Shown piece after piece: positions 54,700 through 64,000 of a DNA stretch of 64,000 nucleotides (positions are counted from its first letter, which is position 1; every line of letters begins with the position of its first letter). The notes under the pieces are model-generated. The model saw only the letters and a list, made by a program, of their open reading frames with translations, was not told the origin of the DNA and ran no database searches. Source of the stretch: Closterium sp. Naga37s-1. Lineage: Eukaryota > Streptophyta > Zygnematophyceae > Desmidiales > Closteriaceae. A program made the position numbers and the translations under genes. The stretch covers positions 3,144,001 through 3,208,000 of the forward strand of contig CANJKZ010000774.1 in NCBI GenBank assembly GCA_947471745.1, written 5' to 3'.

Positions 54700-55280
54700 G
54701 AGACACGAGAGAACAGTGGAGGGGTGCGCATAGACGGTGCTAGTAGGTGCACAAGCAGCGACACACAAAGGCTCTAACTCCTGGTGCCCGCCCCCGCCAC
54801 TCCCGCCAGCTCCACTACGACCACCCTCGTTAGCTACAGTGATGAGGTCTGACAGCGCAGGGAAGGTAAGAGGCAGCGCAAGACAGCCTAGGACTGCAGG
54901 AGGGGGGGGGGGGGGGGGGGGGGGGAGTAGCGCCTAACCACAGCGGAATACATAGCATGGGCTGACGGCACCTGGCGAAAGTTGGCTCTCTGGTCAAACG
55001 AGAGGTGAAGGCGGACTGCAAGTGTGGCGGCGGCGTCTCGCGCCATCCACCGTTTGTAGGCAATGTGAGCTGCGCGGAACTGCGTCCGCACCTCCTCCCC
55101 AGCGTCAGCAGCAGGCTCAGCAGGAGCCGTGGGGGCCTGAAGAGACCCCGACGTGTACTCGAACAGTGAGACGTCGTCGCGAGTGACACTATGGAGGTAC
55201 AGGTGCAGCCCCTCTAGCCAGGAGTCGAACCCTAGAGGGTGCCCCACTGTGTCTAAGGCTAGAACAGTGGGAGTTGCCAT
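54700..55280 (-). pseudogene. E2 gag fragment
   Basis: Starts at 55280 (MATPTVLALDTVGHPLGF), matching B and C gag through SLFEYTSG and WMARDAAATLAVR to RRYS. A run of 24 G at 54902-54925 then replaces a few codons. The homologous gag resumes beyond it (LPLTFPALSDLITVAN) and jumps through a Gly-rich stretch to STVYAHPSTVLSC, a segment that lies after the protease in B. The zinc motif and protease are deleted. Confidence 0.8.
54902..54925. repeat. Poly-G tract (24 G)
   Basis: An uninterrupted run of 24 G inside the E2 gag remnant. Its length is likely unstable and hard to sequence. Confidence 0.95.
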
Positions 55281-55289
55281 AGCAGCAGG

Positions 55290-55408
55290 AACGACAGCAA
55301 GCAGGAGGAGCGGCAGTTACGGCAGCAGCGGCAGCACAGGTGGCAGCAGCAGCGCAGGTGGCAGCAGCAGCTCAGACGGCAGCAGCAGGCTAGCAGCAGC
55401 AGCAGCCT

Positions 55409-55459
<51 letters not shown>

Positions 55460-56837
55460 GCAGGCAGGAGCAGCAGCTTAGCAGCAGCACCAGCGCAGCA
55501 GCAGCAGCACAGGTGGCAGCAGCAGCGCAGGCGGCAGAAGCAGCTCAGGCGGCAGCAGCAGCCTAGCAACAGCAGCAGCGCAGCAGCAGCAGCACAGGTG
55601 GCAGCAGCAGCTGAGCAGCAGCAGCAGCGCAGCAGTAGCAGCACAGGTGGCAGCAGCAGCGCAGGCGGCAGCAGCAGCCTAGCAGTAGCAGCAGCCTAGC
55701 AGCAGCAGCAGCACCGCAGACAGGAGCAGCAGCTTAGCAGCAGCACCAGCACAGGTGGCAGCAGCAGCGCAGGTGGCAGCAGCAGCTCAGGCGGCAGCAG
55801 CAGCCTAGCAGCAGCAGCAGCTGAGAAGTAGCAGCAGCGCAGCAGTAGCAGCAGCGCAGGCGGCAGCAGCACCAGCAGCAGCACAGCAGCAGCAGCACAG
55901 GTGGCAGCAGCAGCTGAGCAGCAGCAGCAGCGCAGCAGTAGCAGCACAGGTGGCAGCAGCAGCGCAGGCGGCAGCAGCAGCCTAGCAGCAGCAGCAGCCT
56001 AGCGGCAGCAGCAGTAGTCGCCAGCAGCAGCACAGCAGCAGCGCAGCAGCCCACGGCAGGGCAGGGCACGCTCGAGGCAAGCGGCAGCAGTATCTTAGCA
56101 GCAGCCGCAGCGCAGGCAAGGCGCGCGCAGGCGGCGCAGACAGTGTGCGGGCAGCGCACTGGCTGTGCAAGCAGCGCGCAGGCACAGCAGCTGGCAGGGC
56201 GCTGGCAGCGGGTGCACGGGCAGGGCAGCGCGCGCGCTGCAGGGCAGGGCGTCGCGCGGGCTGCAGGGCAGGGCAGCGCGCGGGATGCTGGGTAGGGGTG
56301 GGCTAGCGCTAGTGCGGGTCGCTGGCAGGGCGCAGGGCAGGCGCTCGCGGGCGGCGCAGGGCAGCGCGTAGGGCAGGGCGGGCTAGAGCGGGTGCGGGTC
56401 GCTGGCAGAGCGCAGGGCAGGCGCTCGCGGGCGGCGCAGGGCAGCGCGTAGGGTAGGCGCTCGCGGGCGGCACAGGGCAGCGCGTAGGGCAGGGCAGGAC
56501 AGCCGCGCGCGGGCGGGGCAGGGCAGCGCGTGGGTAGCGTTTGCAGGGCAGGCGCGCGCTGGAAGGGCAGGAAAATCGACACGCCTACGGGCGCGATATG
56601 GGCAGAAATTCGTCGTGCCTAAGATCGCGATTCGGGCAGGAAAACCGTCGCTTCTAGGGGCGCGATTTGGGCAGGAAAACCGACGTGCCTAGGGGCGCGA
56701 TTCGGGCAGAAAATCGACGTGCCTAAGGTCGCGATTCAGGCAGGATAAAAAGGTGACGCGCCTAGGGGCGCGATTCGGGCAGGAAATCGAAGACTTAACG
56801 GTGGGCCCTTTTAGAAATCTGGTCCTAAGGACCTAAT
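55290..56837. repeat. E2 leader: CAG/GCA arrays then GC-rich units
   Basis: 55290-56100 is dominated by cagcag triplets with larger units (cacaggtggcagcagcagcgcaggcggcag family). 56100-56560 has gcagggcagcgcgtagggca units. 56570-56800 has about six units of tcgcgattcgggcaggaaaa spaced about 40 bp apart. Frames of Leu/Cys or Ala/Gln runs here are shadows. Confidence 0.9.
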
Positions 56838-56984
56838 GGCTCTTAATACCATGTTGAGATAGGTAGGAAGGAATGAGATGGATTAGGGCAAGGAGGGGGA
56901 TACAATGAAGTGTCGAGCAACTTACTGTACCCCCTAAGCCTAAACCCACTACAGCCTAGATAGCAGTAAACATATAATTTGACA

Positions 56985-57260
56985 TCAAGCACATGGAGCG
57001 ACGCTACGTCTGGCTGCAGTAGATGGTGAAGTGCAAGAAGATTGCGCTGCGGTAAGTTCTGACGACCGAGCAGCCGACAGGTTGCCTCACGGAGGCACTG
57101 CACATCCGGCACTGCACTTTCCAGCATTCAACCAGTGCTGTGTCGTTGTCGGGCAAGTCCACCTTGCCGACATCGACGTCGACGATGTGCAGAGTAGGCG
57201 CCATGTCCTTCAACATGGCTGATGCGGTGAGCGGGGTTTGCACGCCGGCGTAGTATCCCC
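56985..57260 (+). other. Exon-like segments, unassigned
   Basis: 56985-57053 reads KHMERRYVWLQ, a stop, then MVKCKKIALR before a good gtaagt donor, which suggests a decayed exon cut by E2. On the minus strand 57030-57215 is open for a segment containing APTLHIVDVDVGKVDLP. I cannot assign either to a family. Confidence 0.3.
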
Positions 57261-57379
57261 CTTGTATTCTATTACGTAGGTTCCTTGGGTGGACCTTGAG
57301 AGTGTGTGTGCCCAAGATTGAGCTGGGCAGGGGAGTGTGGACGAGAAACCGCCCTCTCTTGGGCGAAGCCATGCACCCA

Positions 57380-57660
57380 TGCATCCATGCATACGAAGTA
57401 GGCAAGAAGGGGGGGGCAAGAGGTGTTGATTCACGGAGGGGTGTTGGATGTTCACCTTCTGCCCCTCCCATGCCCTCTCTTTCTCTCTACCCTCCCTCTC
57501 CGTCCATGCATCCTTGCACCCACACACATGAAGTAAGCAAGAAGGGGCAGCACGAGGTGCTGATTCAGGGAGCGGGGCTGGACGAGTTGGCTCGTCTGCT
57601 TGTAGGCGTGCATGGTGGGATGTCGATGAGAAAAGACCCCGCCCCTCACTTGGGCGAAGC
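57380..57660 (+). repeat. Two upstream copies of an eIF2D-like terminal exon
   Basis: 57536-57625 reads KKGQHEVLIQGAGLDELARL with its upstream polypyrimidine flank. 57390-57440 is a more decayed copy (gcaagaaggg, gaggtgttgattcacgg). Both share the cctctccgtc-atgca-cc flank with the copy at 58555. The filler cttgggcgaagc also recurs (57357, 57647). Confidence 0.75.
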
Positions 57661-58199
57661 TGGCCTTACTGTCCAGTGCGTTAGGTGTGCAGCCGGCTAC
57701 GTTATGTGGTCAACGTCGACTTTGAGGAGGAAGTCGAAGAGATTGGTTCGTCGAATTGGGCGGGACTATAGCAGCCGACCAGAGCGAAGCAACCATAGTG
57801 AAGTTGATGAGATGTTGGCCAGCGAAGTGAAGCCGGCGGACGATGTCGAGCCAATGTGGTCGACGAAGGTGATCGTCGACATGGCGCCGACATATGGGCG
57901 TCGACCAACCGTCGATCATCGACGTCGGATGAGCGGCCTCATTCTGGTCGACCAAACATCATTAGTAGGCGAGATTCTGCAGGTGCGCCAATTTCGCCCC
58001 ATGCGGATTTGACGAAGGTCGACCTGCGGAATCAGCATCATGTGCTATACAACCTGGCATCTGCGCAATGTGCATCACGTGCGCGACGTGCACGCAACCA
58101 TCTGTTGAGCAAACCTCCACCTACTTGGTAGGTGACGCACATGTGCGCTCATGTTCACTTGCGACTGCAGTGTTGGCAGGCCACCCTGGTGCAACGATG

Positions 58200-58275
58200 G
58201 CAAGCCGCCTTGCTGCAGCGCTGGCACGCCGTGTTCCTTCTACGTTGGCAAGCCGCCTTCGTGCTGCGCTGGAAG
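58200..58275. repeat. Short repeats of about 25 bp
   Basis: ggcaagccgccttgctgcag, ggcacgccgtgttccttcta and ggcaagccgccttcgtgctg follow one another in gene-free sequence (57700-58400). That interval also holds many cgtcgac and cgtcgac-like motifs but no supported gene. Confidence 0.6.
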
Positions 58276-58554
58276 TCGCCTTGCTAGGTTGCTCGGTGTG
58301 TTGCAATGCCCTCCTAGGTGTACCGAATTTCTTGCCATTATATGCTTGTTGTTCCAACTTTTTATAATGAAAATCTTGCCATCTTAACCTACAAGCACAA
58401 CAAGTAGTGCTAACGTATGCAACGCTGCGATCACCTCGTACAATTCGTAACCTCCCATGTACCGTAGTCTTCTACCGTTGTAGAGCGACTCTCCGCATTT
58501 CTCTCTACCATCCCTCTCCGTCTATGCACCCTTGCACCCACGCACGTGAAGCAG

Positions 58555-58679
58555 GGAAGATGGGGCAGCACGAGGTGCTGATTCAGGGAGCGGTGCTGGA
58601 TGAGTTGGCTCGTCTGCTTGTAGACGTGCATGGTGTTCCTAATTCCCACATAGAGGTACTCGATAAGACCAGGAGGTGA
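58555..58679 (+). CDS. C-terminal exon of a SUI1-domain (eIF2D-like) gene
   Basis: An exon after acceptor gaagcag codes KMGQHEVLIQGAVLDELARL and ends SHIEVLDKTRR with stop at 58677-58679. By memory this matches the C-terminus of plant eIF2D/SUI1 proteins (KK-QHEVLVQG ... GVP-IEVLDKTKK), which help deliver initiator tRNA and recycle ribosomes. Upstream exons are not visible. Two decayed copies of this exon precede it, and retroelements E2, F and D lie beyond. This could be the last exon of a gene with long introns, or a stranded relic. Confidence 0.5.
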
Positions 58680-59455
58680 TGTTAGGAGATCATCCATTCG
58701 TAACAAGTTAGATGGAAGGTGGCATTGATACAGTTGTTTGGGGGGAAGGGCAGGGAGGAGAGATGGGGGGAGTTGAGGAGCAGAGAGTGTTCGTTGTACG
58801 AATGAAGGAGCAGGGGGGGTCTTGAAAGGAAGAGTAGGATGAGGGAGATGATCAGGATGAGGAGGAGGAAGTTTGTCGGGAGGAGGAAGAGAGAGATGAG
58901 GATGACGTGGAAAAGGAGGGGAGGAGAGAATGAAGGAGCAGGGGGATCTTGAAAGGAAGAAGGTTTGATACGCAGCCTTTTGGTACAGCTCTTGCCAATA
59001 TTTCCTTTCCCATGTTCTAATGATCCAGGGAATTGAGTCGAGAGGGGGGTGTTGAGGGATGTGGAAAGGTATAGATTTCCCATAATTGTTGCAAATATCA
59101 TCACTACAACGAAGCACAGATTATTCCCCACTACCACACACAGTCCACTCAACCCCCCTATCCCCTCTACCACCCTTCCAAATAAATCCCAGGCCAAGCT
59201 TGCCAAACGCATCCCCGTGACCGCACAGGCGAAAAAAGGCAACCCACACAAGAAGGATAGCAGAAAATCGTAGCAGCGGAACTCAAGAAGCAGCATAACA
59301 AGAGGTTACACTCCCTCGCAGTCACAGGTTCACCCTTGTGAGTGTCACCAAGAGGCTCCCGCGAATCCTTCGTGTGAGGTTGCTCGTCCTGGCTCATCGC
59401 ACCCTCGAGGTCCTTTGGGCGTGCAATCGACAGGAATCGTTCGAAAAGACGCCAC
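58680..59455. other. Intergenic region and 3' UTR of the Cys-rich gene
   Basis: 58700-58960 is purine-rich with a repeated aatgaaggagcaggggg-tcttgaaaggaag unit (about 58800 and 58930). A minus-strand open frame 58682-59296 with hydrophobic segments has no motif support. 59297-59455 should be the 3' UTR of the minus-strand gene. Confidence 0.5.
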
Positions 59456-60233
59456 CTAATCGTCGTGGTGGTCGTGGTGGTGATCGTCGTCGTGATGGTC
59501 ATCATGGTGGTCGTCGTGCTCCTTCTTGGGCGCCGGTGACGGCTTGGGCTTGGGCTTGCACGCCTCAGTGCACTCCCCGTACTTCTCCTCGCACATCGGG
59601 GCCTTGTACCACTTGAGGCACTGGCGACGGCGGTACAGGCACCAGTCCTTGCACCCCCACTTGCCGTACTTGCAGTTCTTGAACGAACGGTACGCCTTGC
59701 GCTCGCACATGGTCGACTGCGCCTCGCACATCTCCTTCTCGTCGGCGTCCTCCGCCTTCGCGACACACTGCTCTTCCTTAGTGTCGCACGCGGCGTACTT
59801 AATCTTGTACTTCTGAATGCACGTCAGCTTCGGCTTGGGCTCCTCCGGCTCGGGCTTGGGCTTGGGCTTGGACTTCTCCTCGTGGTGATCGTCGTGGTGA
59901 TCGTCGTGATGGTCGTCGTGATGGTCGTCGTCGTGGTGGTGGTCGTCGCCCAAGAAGCGCCTTGCGTCGAGCGTGGCGTCAAAATCTGCGGATCGTGCAA
60001 TAAAACGCCTCTGTGCGTCAGAATTGGCTTCATTTCGAAGAAAATAATAAAAGAATTGACAAAAAGAAAAGAACGAACGAAAAAGAACAGCACAACTTTG
60101 CCGCAGCAGACACAGCAGCGGAATGACGGTACCCACCTGAAGTGGCGATGGCGCTGGACTCCGCATAAGCGGAGGGCACAAGCAGGGCGACCGAAATCGC
60201 GACCAGAAGAGCGAGGAGCTTCATTGGTGCCAT
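59456..60233 (-). CDS. Secreted 12-Cys protein with His/Asp-rich arms, two exons
   Basis: Exon 1 is 60137-60233 and exon 2 is 59456-59985. The donor cag-gtgggt and acceptor gatccgcag join in phase 1, giving 208 residues. Residues 1-24 (MAPMKLLALLVAISVALLVP-SAYA) are a signal peptide. Then come a short linker (FDATLDARRFLG), about 22 residues of only D and H with final EE, a Lys-Pro spacer, a Cys core, a second Lys-Pro spacer and a second D/H arm that ends the protein. The core holds 12 Cys spaced 10, 6, 12, 6, 10, 6, 3, 6, 8, 6, 3, rich in Tyr, Trp and Lys. The arms suggest binding of Zn, Cu or Ni in the secretory path or outside the cell (inference). The near mirror symmetry is notable. I know no family with this layout. 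Confidence 0.8.
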
Positions 60234-61937
60234 GGTGAAATTTAGAAGGGTAGACAGGGGATTGAACCTTGAAACGACGCTTGGAAGTGAATGACTGGAT
60301 TGGATTTCCAGCCCCAATTTATTCTCGAAAATTTACCCCCCAGATGCTCCTCCCCCATCAAGGCTCAGGTGAAGCGCCGAGGTTCTGGTCAATGAGGGCC
60401 GCGGCTCGGTTGACCATCAATGCCGAATATACGGGCAGTCTGAAATATTTTTCCATGATACTTCTGCTCTGTACACCTTCTTCATTATGACGATCGATAA
60501 TTACATTGTTGAATTTCCGGCTCTTGACCATCTCGAACATATCATATATAGTGCGAAGTCGATGTTTGCCGTTAACAATTCATCGTCTGCATCGGGCTGG
60601 TCCAGTGAAATAAGCCATTACTTGAAGGCGTCACGGGAGGGCGGCGTCGCTTTAGCGACTCGGTTTGTTGACGATGTACAGCATCACTGCTTTACTGCTG
60701 CCCCTACACCACGATGGTAAGCTGAATGCCGTCCGATGAACTGTGATCGACTTCTGAGAATAATCCAGTATCCACTTTTAAGCTGCCCGAAAAGCTGACT
60801 ACGTGGCATGGATATTGCCACAGTTCTCATCCTCGGCAAATTGCCTCCTTATAGAATTACGGAAGTACATGCTTGCCGAATGAAGCCTCTAGGACAAGGA
60901 AAGCAGCTACTTGTTCCCTCTACCTAAACAGAGAGCCTATCTTGCAACAAAACCGTCAAACAATAGATATAACAATATCACATTACCGTACTTCTGTATT
61001 TGAGGCCAAGTTACGGTAACCGAGCTTTCAAACCACAATGGAACACAGAAACCGGTCAAACTGGGAGCACACTCAACAGTGCATGCTTGGAAGTGGTAAG
61101 AATGCAGATAAGCACTGGATTTCAGTGTCCAGTCCAAGCACAGAACAATCAGAACACAAATTTATATGGGCATCTTACGAAGGAGGGCGCCATGCCATGC
61201 CACACAATGCCATCCCCTGCTATTTTTTTTCCAGGCTTCAAGCCACACTGTATGGCGACTACAAGCAACTACAGGAAACGCAGATGCTGCCCCTAGATAT
61301 GTTAGTCTTAACACATGTCCCCTACATCGTTGCCTTACCATATTGGTCTACCTTGCAGGGGTGAATTCAGCATATTCGACTGTCGAGAAAGTGTGGCAAG
61401 AAGATATCGACGTGAGATACCGCAGAGAGCCTTACAAAGCTGACAAATATGGACAAATGCAACATGGGCAATGGAAAGATGGGGCATCTTATGAACGGGG
61501 CGAAGAACTACGATTCTGGACCTTAAACAGGTGTGAGGGAATGAGTTAATTTGGAAGAGGGGTTGATGGAAGACAACGAGTGGAGGAAGTGGAAACAACA
61601 AGTGGTGAAGCGGGGGGGGTGAAGGTGAAACGCAACAGGTATCAAGAAATGAAGCTGAATGGTGAGAGGGGGGAGGGGGGGAAAGGGGAGGGGAATGGGA
61701 AATGGGTGGGTTAATCACATAATGGGGGAGGGCACAGGGTGATTAGGTATATGGAAGAGGGCAGGGGCATGGGAGAGGGAAGGTGCATGGGAGAGGGTAG
61801 GTGATGGGAGAGGCTATGCGCATGGGAGGGGTGGCATGGGGGGCGGGGAAGGGGGGGAAGGTGGGGTTTGGAGTTGTGGGACGAAGAGGATGTACCTTGC
61901 CTTTCGGCGTGTTAACCGTCTCTCTCTTTCCTGGCTG
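60234..61937. other. Intergenic region
   Basis: Just upstream of the Cys-rich gene, 60285-60325 contains an AT-rich patch (minus strand aataaatt at about 60317-60324) that could serve as a TATA element. 60480-61550 has no supported gene. 61600-61900 is G-rich with gggagaggg and gcatgggag units. Confidence 0.5.
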
Positions 61938-63011
61938 TCAGCCTTCCTCCTCCTGTGCTTCTGTGATCTCATCGTCCTCAGGCACGCCTCTCATGTACAG
62001 CACGTTGTTGCATCTGCGCGCCCGCGGGTTGGTTGGTTCACATGACAACATGCAGACGGAACGCAGACCGATTCAGCACAGCATGTGGAACATTCATGCA
62101 TAACACACACTCAACCAGACCATTCCAGCCGGGGAAGGAGGGGAGGGAGGGAAAGCCAGTCAGCACATTCAATCACAAGGTAACTTTCGCAGAGACGAAT
62201 CAGTGTAAGGGCGGGACGGGATGGGACGGGTTGAAGGAACTATTAGTTGGATTGTGGAATGTGCGGACTGTATGAAAAGGCAGGGAAGCAGGCGAGTGGA
62301 AGGTAGAGGAGGACTCTGAAGTGGGCTGGCTGCTCGCCTTAATGACATTGATGGCAGCAAGGATGGAAGCAAGTCAGTGCGAAAACGACCGATGAAATGA
62401 AGATCATCATGCGAAGGAGCATGCGAGGCACGGCGCATCATGCGAAGGAGCAGGGAGCATAATGCGAAGGAGCATGCGAGGCAGCGAGGAGCGCACCTGA
62501 TGAGCACTTCACCAAGGCTTCCCATGAACTGACCGTCGATGTACTCTTCCGTGCTCGCTAGCTGCACACGCCGTCAACGTAACACACGGACGAATCACAG
62601 CTGAGACTAATTTTAAAATTGCGATGACCTGATGCGAGTCCGATAAAACCGTATTGTTACCGTTATAAAAGGCTAAATGTTAAGTTCTGGTTTACCTGGA
62701 GGTTCATATAGGCGTCGACAGACATGAGATAGCCTGCGAGAGTCAAACGACGCAATTAGGTCATCGGATAGAAACGGATAGTCCGAAGGACACAAACAAC
62801 GTTCTTTGTTAAGCACTCACCTTTGTACTCCATGCCCCATTTCAACTTCACGATGACTTGCTTCCCCGTGAGATCGTTAAGAAACGGCTTAGGGTTTACT
62901 GGAACGGTCTGCGGAAACGCGAACGAAAGAGAGGAGATTAAGCATCAGGAAGCAGACTTTGAGCATTTTCCATCTCTAGACTTAGACAACGGAAAAAGAA
63001 CTTACCGCCAT
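61938..63011 (-). CDS. SNRPF: Small nuclear ribonucleoprotein F (SmF), five exons
   Basis: Exons 63006-63011, 62821-62908, 62696-62733, 62497-62561 and 61938-62013 join with GT..AG borders in correct phases into 90 residues. The protein starts [18 protein letters not shown], continues [46 protein letters not shown] and ends with an acidic tail (PEDDE ... QEEEG). These are the Sm1 and Sm2 motifs of SmF. SmF is part of the heptameric Sm ring on spliceosomal snRNAs. Length fits the family (86-90). The first exon codes only Met-Ala. Intron 4 holds three or four atgcgaaggagca repeats. All key residues are present and the gene looks functional. Confidence 0.95.
62395..62475. repeat. atgcgaaggagca repeats in SmF intron 4
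   Basis: Three to four units of atgcgaaggagcatgcgagg lie close to the exon 4 donor. They do not copy exon sequence. Confidence 0.8.
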
Positions 63012-64000
63012 GTTCTCACTGTGATGACCTGACGAAGGTAATCGACAGCAGCTAGTTACGACGAAAGACGGATCAGGATGCAAGTATTAGGGATCTCAGC
63101 AACTGATCAGCGAAGAGCAGATTATCCTCGTTACTGCGTGTTCCGGCGTTGCACCTTTAGGTATCTCCTCGAAATTGCTGCGGTGCGTAGACAGAAGAGG
63201 TTTGTGCGGTCCGGGGCGGTGCTTTTGAAGAGGTTTGATAAACCGACCTTCTGTGTATAAAATCACTGACTTCCTGCTTATGCAGTCACTGCAGCCGACC
63301 GAACTGAAAGCCTCTTACGTTCTTCCCCAACGTGGCAGCATGTGAGTGGCCATCTGTTCTCCAGCAACGCCCCTTCCCCTGACTCTGCAAGTTCCAGAAC
63401 CACCTGGAGACCCAAGCGGACAGAACGAGAAATATCTCTTCTGCCTTCCTCTCTCCCCTTCGCACCAGCACTTGTGCTACCATTTGCAAGGCATACTATT
63501 TTATCCCGATTAGAGAGTCGATGCTCTAATCACCTCTCCTGCACTAATATTTCTAGGCTCCCGAACATTCTCTCGAGATTCTTGGTCGCTAGGACGTCCT
63601 CCTGCCCTCAGTTAGTCTGCGAGACGAAAGATCCCTGCAACGCCACCATTTCGTTGTGATCAGCTGTCACTAACGCTACCTTCAGAAGTGCAACGTCACT
63701 CTAGACTCTTTGAGCAGCGATCCTGATTTCCTACTTTCTTCGAGGCTTCGGATCGGTCCCCAACATCTGAACTTCTCGTTCTTCTCTCATCCAAACCACC
63801 ATGGGGTACGGGAATTGTGCCTGCTACGTCTTGACTCTGCACCACAGATTAATATAATCATCTTCGTCTGGTCGGTTTTGTTTGTGCGTATAGGTTCGAT
63901 CATGTGGGGTTTATCATGTAACTTACTCTACGGTAATTCGCACTGACGTTAACCTGCGTCTGGTCTGTGCAGCCGCCATCCAGAGGTGATCTGGGCTCAA
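63012..64000. other. SmF promoter side and possible rightward gene start
   Basis: 63012-63250 should hold the SmF promoter. A rightward TATA-like tataaaat lies at 63256-63263. Downstream, ccaccATGG at about 63797-63806 has strong start context but its frame closes after 18 codons. A possible acceptor tctgtgcag at 63972 lies near the window edge. A gene may begin here and continue outside. I cannot model it. Confidence 0.3.

Larger units (their letters stand above)
54671..56984 (-). mobile_element. Short-LTR copia remnant E2 (5' half)
   Basis: The 5' LTR is 56852-56984 (133 bp, tgttgagata to aatttgaca), with primer site TGGTATTAAGAGCC (minus, 56838-56851). Leftward come a leader of about 1.55 kb, a gag fragment and a short piece of the post-protease region, then the junction with F. 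Integrase, RT and the 3' LTR are missing. Its LTR differs clearly from that of F, so they are two insertions. Confidence 0.85.

Noticed and set aside
55390..56582. Leu/Cys-rich minus-strand frames
   Set aside because: Shadows of CAG/CTG arrays in the E2 leader.
54354..56984. F and E2 as the two LTRs of one element
   Set aside because: Each LTR is followed inward by its own primer site and leader in opposite orientation, and the LTR sequences differ strongly.
58682..59296. 204-codon minus-strand membrane-like frame
   Set aside because: Low-complexity pyrimidine-rich strand, in-frame overlap with the expected 3' UTR, no motif.

Overview
The window looks like nuclear DNA of a GC-rich green-lineage (streptophyte-type) eukaryote. 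Evidence: GT-AG spliced genes, a plant-type SmF gene, a plant/proteobacterial DUF482 (PF04339, FemAB/GNAT-like) protein with an N-terminal extension, and dense Ty1/copia retrotransposons primed from initiator-tRNA-Met-like sites. A charophyte alga such as a desmid is a plausible guess from memory of similar Gly-rich copia proteins. It is not proven here.

Layout. 1-6526: decayed copia element A (minus), cut by the window edge. 6527-9104: LRR-type pseudogene with poly-Q/poly-E tracts and palindrome-bridged duplications. 9105-21312: copia G1 (minus, TSD aaaca) with a second copy, G2 (14664-20826, TSD gtagg), nested inside its leader. 21471-29817: a ten-exon DUF482 gene (minus) whose introns are filled with tandem copies of the neighbouring exon ends. 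31777-32311: a two-exon small secreted protein gene. 34366-42386: a small host gene whose coding exon is split by the young copia B (34403-41993, minus, TSD tcgtg). B itself carries a 183-bp solo LTR in its RT. 42508-47676: copia C (plus), cut off by copia D (47677-54109, minus), which has a truncated tandem copy behind it. 54354-56984: two incomplete copia 5' halves, F and E2, joined head to head. 56985-58679: exon-like sequence and three copies of a SUI1-type (eIF2D-like) terminal exon. 59456-60233: a two-exon secreted Cys-rich protein flanked by His/Asp arms. 61938-63011: a complete five-exon SmF gene.

The retroelements fall into three copia groups. One has LTRs of about 130 bp, a very long repeat-rich leader and a Gly/Ala-rich linker between integrase and RT (A, B, C, E2, F). 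One has 437-438-bp LTRs and almost no leader (G1, G2). One has 853-bp LTRs (D). LTR mismatches counted by eye give the order B (1/131), D (about 9/853), G2 (7/437), G1 (about 35/438), which fits the nesting.

The most unusual signals are outside the retroelements. (1) Direct duplications of about 45-130 bp are separated by a short palindrome with the consensus TTTTGAGNCGNCTCAAAA, at five separate sites plus a degenerate form at each joint of an 85-bp array. (2) In the DUF482 gene, exon ends with their splice sites are amplified inside nearly every intron. (3) The His/Asp-armed 12-cysteine secreted protein resembles no family I recognise. All exon models are read by eye from splice signals, reading phase and family memory. 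No alignment or transcript data were available.
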